Origin: Candidatus Zixiibacteriota bacterium
GTDB taxonomy: Bacteria > Zixibacteria > MSB-5A5 > GN15 > PGXB01
Length of the DNA: 6,160 bases
Direction: 5' to 3'
NCBI GenBank assembly: GCA_020345705.1
Contig: CP070766.1
Span: 1,436,608-1,442,767, forward strand
In this document: positions 4,035 through 6,160 of the stretch, piece after piece
Layout: each line of letters begins with the position of its first letter
How positions within the stretch are numbered: position 1 is the stretch's first letter
Program-made: the position numbers and the translations under genes
Notes under the pieces: generated by a model
The model's input: only the letters and a program-made list of their open reading frames with translations
What the model was told of the DNA's origin: nothing
Database searches by the model: none

Positions 4035-5417
4035 ATGACACGCTGCATATTAGTAAGAATCTTCATCGTCACCTTGCTTATGGCTCATGTTGCCTGCGAC
4101 AAGGGCGATACCAGCAGTGGCCCCGTTCAGCCTCAGACATTGGAGGAACGGCTGGCCCTCTTGCCGGGTGCATCTGTTACGGAAATAGAGCCGCCAGCAG
4201 GCTTCAATCGGGCTTTCGAAATCGTCCTGCCTCAACCGGTGGATCATAACAGTCCGACCGGCCAACAGTTCAATCAGAGAATATTCGTATCACACAGGAG
4301 TGAGTCCAGCCCCACCGTCTTCATTCCCTGGGGCTACACCATCAGCAGGAATAACGTCTTTCCGATGACCGAATTGTTCGGAGCAAATCAGATACTGATG
4401 GACCACCGTTACTTCGGTGATGCCTCGCCTGTTCCAATTGTCTGGGAGCACATGAACGTCGTCCAGGCAGCCGCCGATTGCCATCGAGTATGCGATTTAC
4501 TGGCACCGGTATACACGGGCCCCTGGATTTCCCATGGCATCAGTAAGGGCGGTGGCACAGCTCTGATCCATCGACGTTTCTATCCGGATGACGTTGTCGC
4601 AACGATTGCGCAGGTAGCCCCGATCATGTTCGATACGGCCGATACGCGTTTTGACAATTTCCTTCTTAACGAAGTCGGCGATGCATTGTGCCGCACGCGC
4701 CTGCAGCAATTCCAGAGACTCGTTCTCTCCCGACGGGCGGATCTTATGCCGATGTATGAAGCTTACGCTTCTCAGAACCAGCTCTCCTTCCGACTGGGCC
4801 TGGAAGCCGCATTCGAAATAAACACACTTGAGTTTCTTTTCTATTTCTGGCAGTACGGGCCGTTCGATTGCAGCGCAATACCGGACAGCACTTTCTCGTC
4901 TCAGGAGATATTCGAGTATCTGCAGCAAATGAGCAATATCGAATGGCTCCGGGACGGGCTGATGGACAACCTTGCCCCGGCCTGGTATCAGCTTTATACG
5001 GAACTCGGTTACTATCGTCTCATTGAGGATCACGTCTCCGACGTAATTGAAACGCCGTACCAGCTGTCGTATTCCCTTTTTTGCCCTCAGGGGATAGCCC
5101 GTTCCTATGATCCGACACACATGTACGACCTGGTTCAGTGGTTGCAAACCGAAGGCGATAACATCCTGTATATTTATGGAGAGTACGATCCTAACACGGC
5201 ATGCGCGGTGGCGTTGACGGGACAATCGAATGCCCTGAAGATTATCCTTCCGGGAGGAAATCATCTTGCCGGCTTTGATGGCTTTGGGCCGTTTACGGCG
5301 GAAGTGCACGATTCTCTGGAAAGCTGGACAGGCATAACCATCGATGATGCTCCTATCATGTCATCAGCCGGTCGGGAAGAGGTAACCGGCGTGATGCGTG
5401 AGAAGCACGTCCGCTGA
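4035..5417 (+). CDS. Exported PS-10/S37-type serine peptidase (tripeptidyl aminopeptidase-like)
   Basis: 460 residues. The N-terminus has basic residues then a hydrophobic stretch 'ILVRIFIVTLLMAHVAC', so it is exported; Cys21 could be lipidated, but His at -3 makes this a poor lipobox. The body is an alpha/beta-hydrolase peptidase of the PS-10/S37 type known from Streptomyces secreted tripeptidyl aminopeptidases: 'LPQPVDHNSP...FNQRIFVSHR' (65-88), 'DHRYFGDASP' (123-132), nucleophile elbow 'SHGISKGGGT' with Ser170, then 'IHRRFYPDDV', the acid in 'IYGEYDPN' (Asp385) and the base in 'PGGNHLAGF' (His410). The full catalytic triad is present and the length suits the family, so it should be active, trimming short peptides from protein N-termini outside the cytoplasm. 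Cys149, Cys153, Cys219, Cys279 and Cys350 could form disulfides. The stop codon lies in the loop of a small inverted repeat (5410-5422). Possible co-transcription with the GNAT gene. Confidence 0.88.
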   Translation: MTRCILVRIFIVTLLMAHVACDKGDTSSGPVQPQTLEERLALLPGASVTEIEPPAGFNRAFEIVLPQPVDHNSPTGQQFNQRIFVSHRSESSPTVFIPWGYTISRNNVFPMTELFGANQILMDHRYFGDASPVPIVWEHMNVVQAAADCHRVCDLLAPVYTGPWISHGISKGGGTALIHRRFYPDDVVATIAQVAPIMFDTADTRFDNFLLNEVGDALCRTRLQQFQRLVLSRRADLMPMYEAYASQNQLSFRLGLEAAFEINTLEFLFYFWQYGPFDCSAIPDSTFSSQEIFEYLQQMSNIEWLRDGLMDNLAPAWYQLYTELGYYRLIEDHVSDVIETPYQLSYSLFCPQGIARSYDPTHMYDLVQWLQTEGDNILYIYGEYDPNTACAVALTGQSNALKIILPGGNHLAGFDGFGPFTAEVHDSLESWTGITIDDAPIMSSAGREEVTGVMREKHVR

Positions 5418-5461
5418 GCGGAATCGGGCGGCAGAAATATGGCCGGGTGATCTTGACAATT

Positions 5462-5474
5462 CACGCAAAGCGTG
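5462..5474. terminator. Hairpin between convergent genes, possible terminator
   Basis: CACGC (5462-5466) pairs with GCGTG (5470-5474) around AAA, midway between the S37-type peptidase stop and the stop of the minus-strand dockerin gene. Neither strand has a T run directly after the stem (the plus strand has an A run), so an intrinsic terminator is only a weak possibility. Confidence 0.25.
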
Positions 5475-5484
5475 CCAAAAAACC

Positions 5485-6160
5485 TCACAGGCATGATGGG
5501 TCGGGGCCGTTCTTGTACAGGTAATTGACTATATATGTCACGTCCAGAATATTCATGGCATCGTCACTGTTGACATCGACAAGGTCCGGATTGTCGGGGT
5601 CCGGGCCGTTTTTGTACAGGAAGTTGACTATAAAGGTGACATCCAGAATATTCACCGCCTCATCGTTGTTGGCATCGCCGCAGATCCCGATGAGCGAGAC
5701 TGTCCCTGTCAGATCAGCGGGGACGAAACCGACATACGGCCCTTCAAATCTCGGAACAAACGATGAATAACCGTCGAGACTGATTGTGTTTGGATAACCG
5801 TGGGGTGCCGAGGGAGAAATCGTGAAATACAATTTCAACACCGGACCGTCCCCGGGCTCCAGGTCGGGAGTGCTGCTTCCGTAATCATTGGAGACTCTGA
5901 TATAGATTCGCCTCTGGACCGGCTCGTAGCCGACGGTATCGACGTGGTCAAAACTCTCCGTCCGGCATCCGGCCACGGAGGTGGAATCGAGCACCAAACC
6001 CAGAATCCCCGAGTATTCGACGGGAATTCTCAACTTGTTGAGCGGGACGGTGTTTCTGGCCCGCAGGATCACCTCCACGGTTTCGCCCGGGTCACCCTGG
6101 GCATCACCGGCGGCAAGCGTATCGGCCAGGGTAATGATGCAGTTGTCCTCCCTGCAGGAT
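5485..6160 (-). CDS. Dockerin-ended protein with cohesin-like domain (N-terminus outside window)
   Basis: The frame is open from the window edge (first full codon ends at 6159) to a TGA at 5485-5487, giving 224 residues of a longer protein. A GTG at 6078 is only an internal Val in 'GETVEVILRA', not a start, because the reading frame and domain continue upstream ('ITLADTLAAGDAQGDPGE'). About residues 10-150 resemble a cohesin-type beta-sandwich: 'GDPGETVEVILRARN', 'LNKLRIPVEYSG' and the late strand 'GPVLKLYFTIS'; this is a pattern match and moderately certain. The last 65 residues are two dockerin loops, 'DANNDEAVNILD' and 'DVNSDDAMNILD', with helices ending 'LYKNGPDP'. It is probably secreted, although the signal peptide lies outside the window. 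It is the same architectural class as the gene at 252-995. Confidence 0.85.
   Translation of the reverse strand, partial: SCREDNCIITLADTLAAGDAQGDPGETVEVILRARNTVPLNKLRIPVEYSGILGLVLDSTSVAGCRTESFDHVDTVGYEPVQRRIYIRVSNDYGSSTPDLEPGDGPVLKLYFTISPSAPHGYPNTISLDGYSSFVPRFEGPYVGFVPADLTGTVSLIGICGDANNDEAVNILDVTFIVNFLYKNGPDPDNPDLVDVNSDDAMNILDVTYIVNYLYKNGPDPSCL
5488..5682 (-). repeat. Pair of dockerin calcium-loop repeats (C-terminus of right secreted protein)
   Basis: Two repeats, beginning at 5679 and about 5580 on the minus strand, share 'NILDVTxIVNxLYKNGPDP' almost exactly at protein level and strongly at DNA level. Loop positions 1, 3, 5, 9 and 12 are Asp/Asn in both. They resemble each other more closely than they resemble the pair at 255-449, which suggests recent duplication or conversion within the gene. 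Confidence 0.8.

Noticed and set aside
4497..5309. Long minus-strand reading frame of 270 residues inside the S37-type peptidase gene
   Set aside because: It is the antisense shadow of a gene with clear catalytic motifs; the antisense protein has no recognisable domain.
5453..5458. Perfect TTGACA -35 hexamer between the convergent genes
   Set aside because: No -10 box at 16-18 bp spacing, and no plus-strand gene follows.
5485..6078. Start of the right-edge gene at 6078
   Set aside because: That codon is GTG inside a continuous strand-forming segment and the frame stays open with family-like sequence to the window edge, so the true start is outside.

Overview
The window reads as chromosomal DNA from an uncultured bacterium with moderate to slightly high GC. 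The best guess is the candidate phylum Zixibacteria or a relative. This is an inference from style: both flanking secreted proteins end in dockerin-like calcium-loop pairs of the form 'NILDVTxxVNxLYKNGPDP', a C-terminal signature common in that group. No rRNA, tRNA, CRISPR array, transposase or phage gene is visible.

Layout, left to right. At 1-207 (+) is the C-terminal tail of an unrecognised protein. It converges on a minus-strand gene (252-995) for a secreted dockerin-ended protein. A gene-free region of about 400 bp (996-1399) follows; it holds a good promoter candidate and a long leader with a direct repeat and hairpins. It leads into a plus-strand endonuclease/exonuclease/phosphatase (EEP) family gene (1400-2347). 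A second gene-poor gap (2348-2654), crowded with inverted repeats, precedes a plus-strand gene (2655-3311) coding for two DsrC/TusE-type domains fused in tandem. Next come a GNAT acetyltransferase related to the AAC(2')-I type (3461-3976) and an exported PS-10/S37-type serine peptidase (4035-5417), 58 bp apart and possibly co-transcribed. The right edge holds a minus-strand gene (5485 to beyond 6160) for a second dockerin-ended protein with a cohesin-like beta-sandwich region.

How the genes work together: there is no clear single pathway. Three products are probably exported (two dockerin proteins and the S37 peptidase), which fits a cell-surface or secreted polymer-processing lifestyle. Three are cytoplasmic (EEP nuclease, tandem DsrC, GNAT).

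The most distinctive item is the tandem DsrC protein. Its two halves align without a gap at a constant offset of 116 residues. The sulfur-carrying cysteine arrangement of DsrC is broken in both halves, while a different cysteine is shared by both. It stands with no dsrAB or tusBCD genes in view, which suggests a repurposed, perhaps regulatory, DsrC relative.
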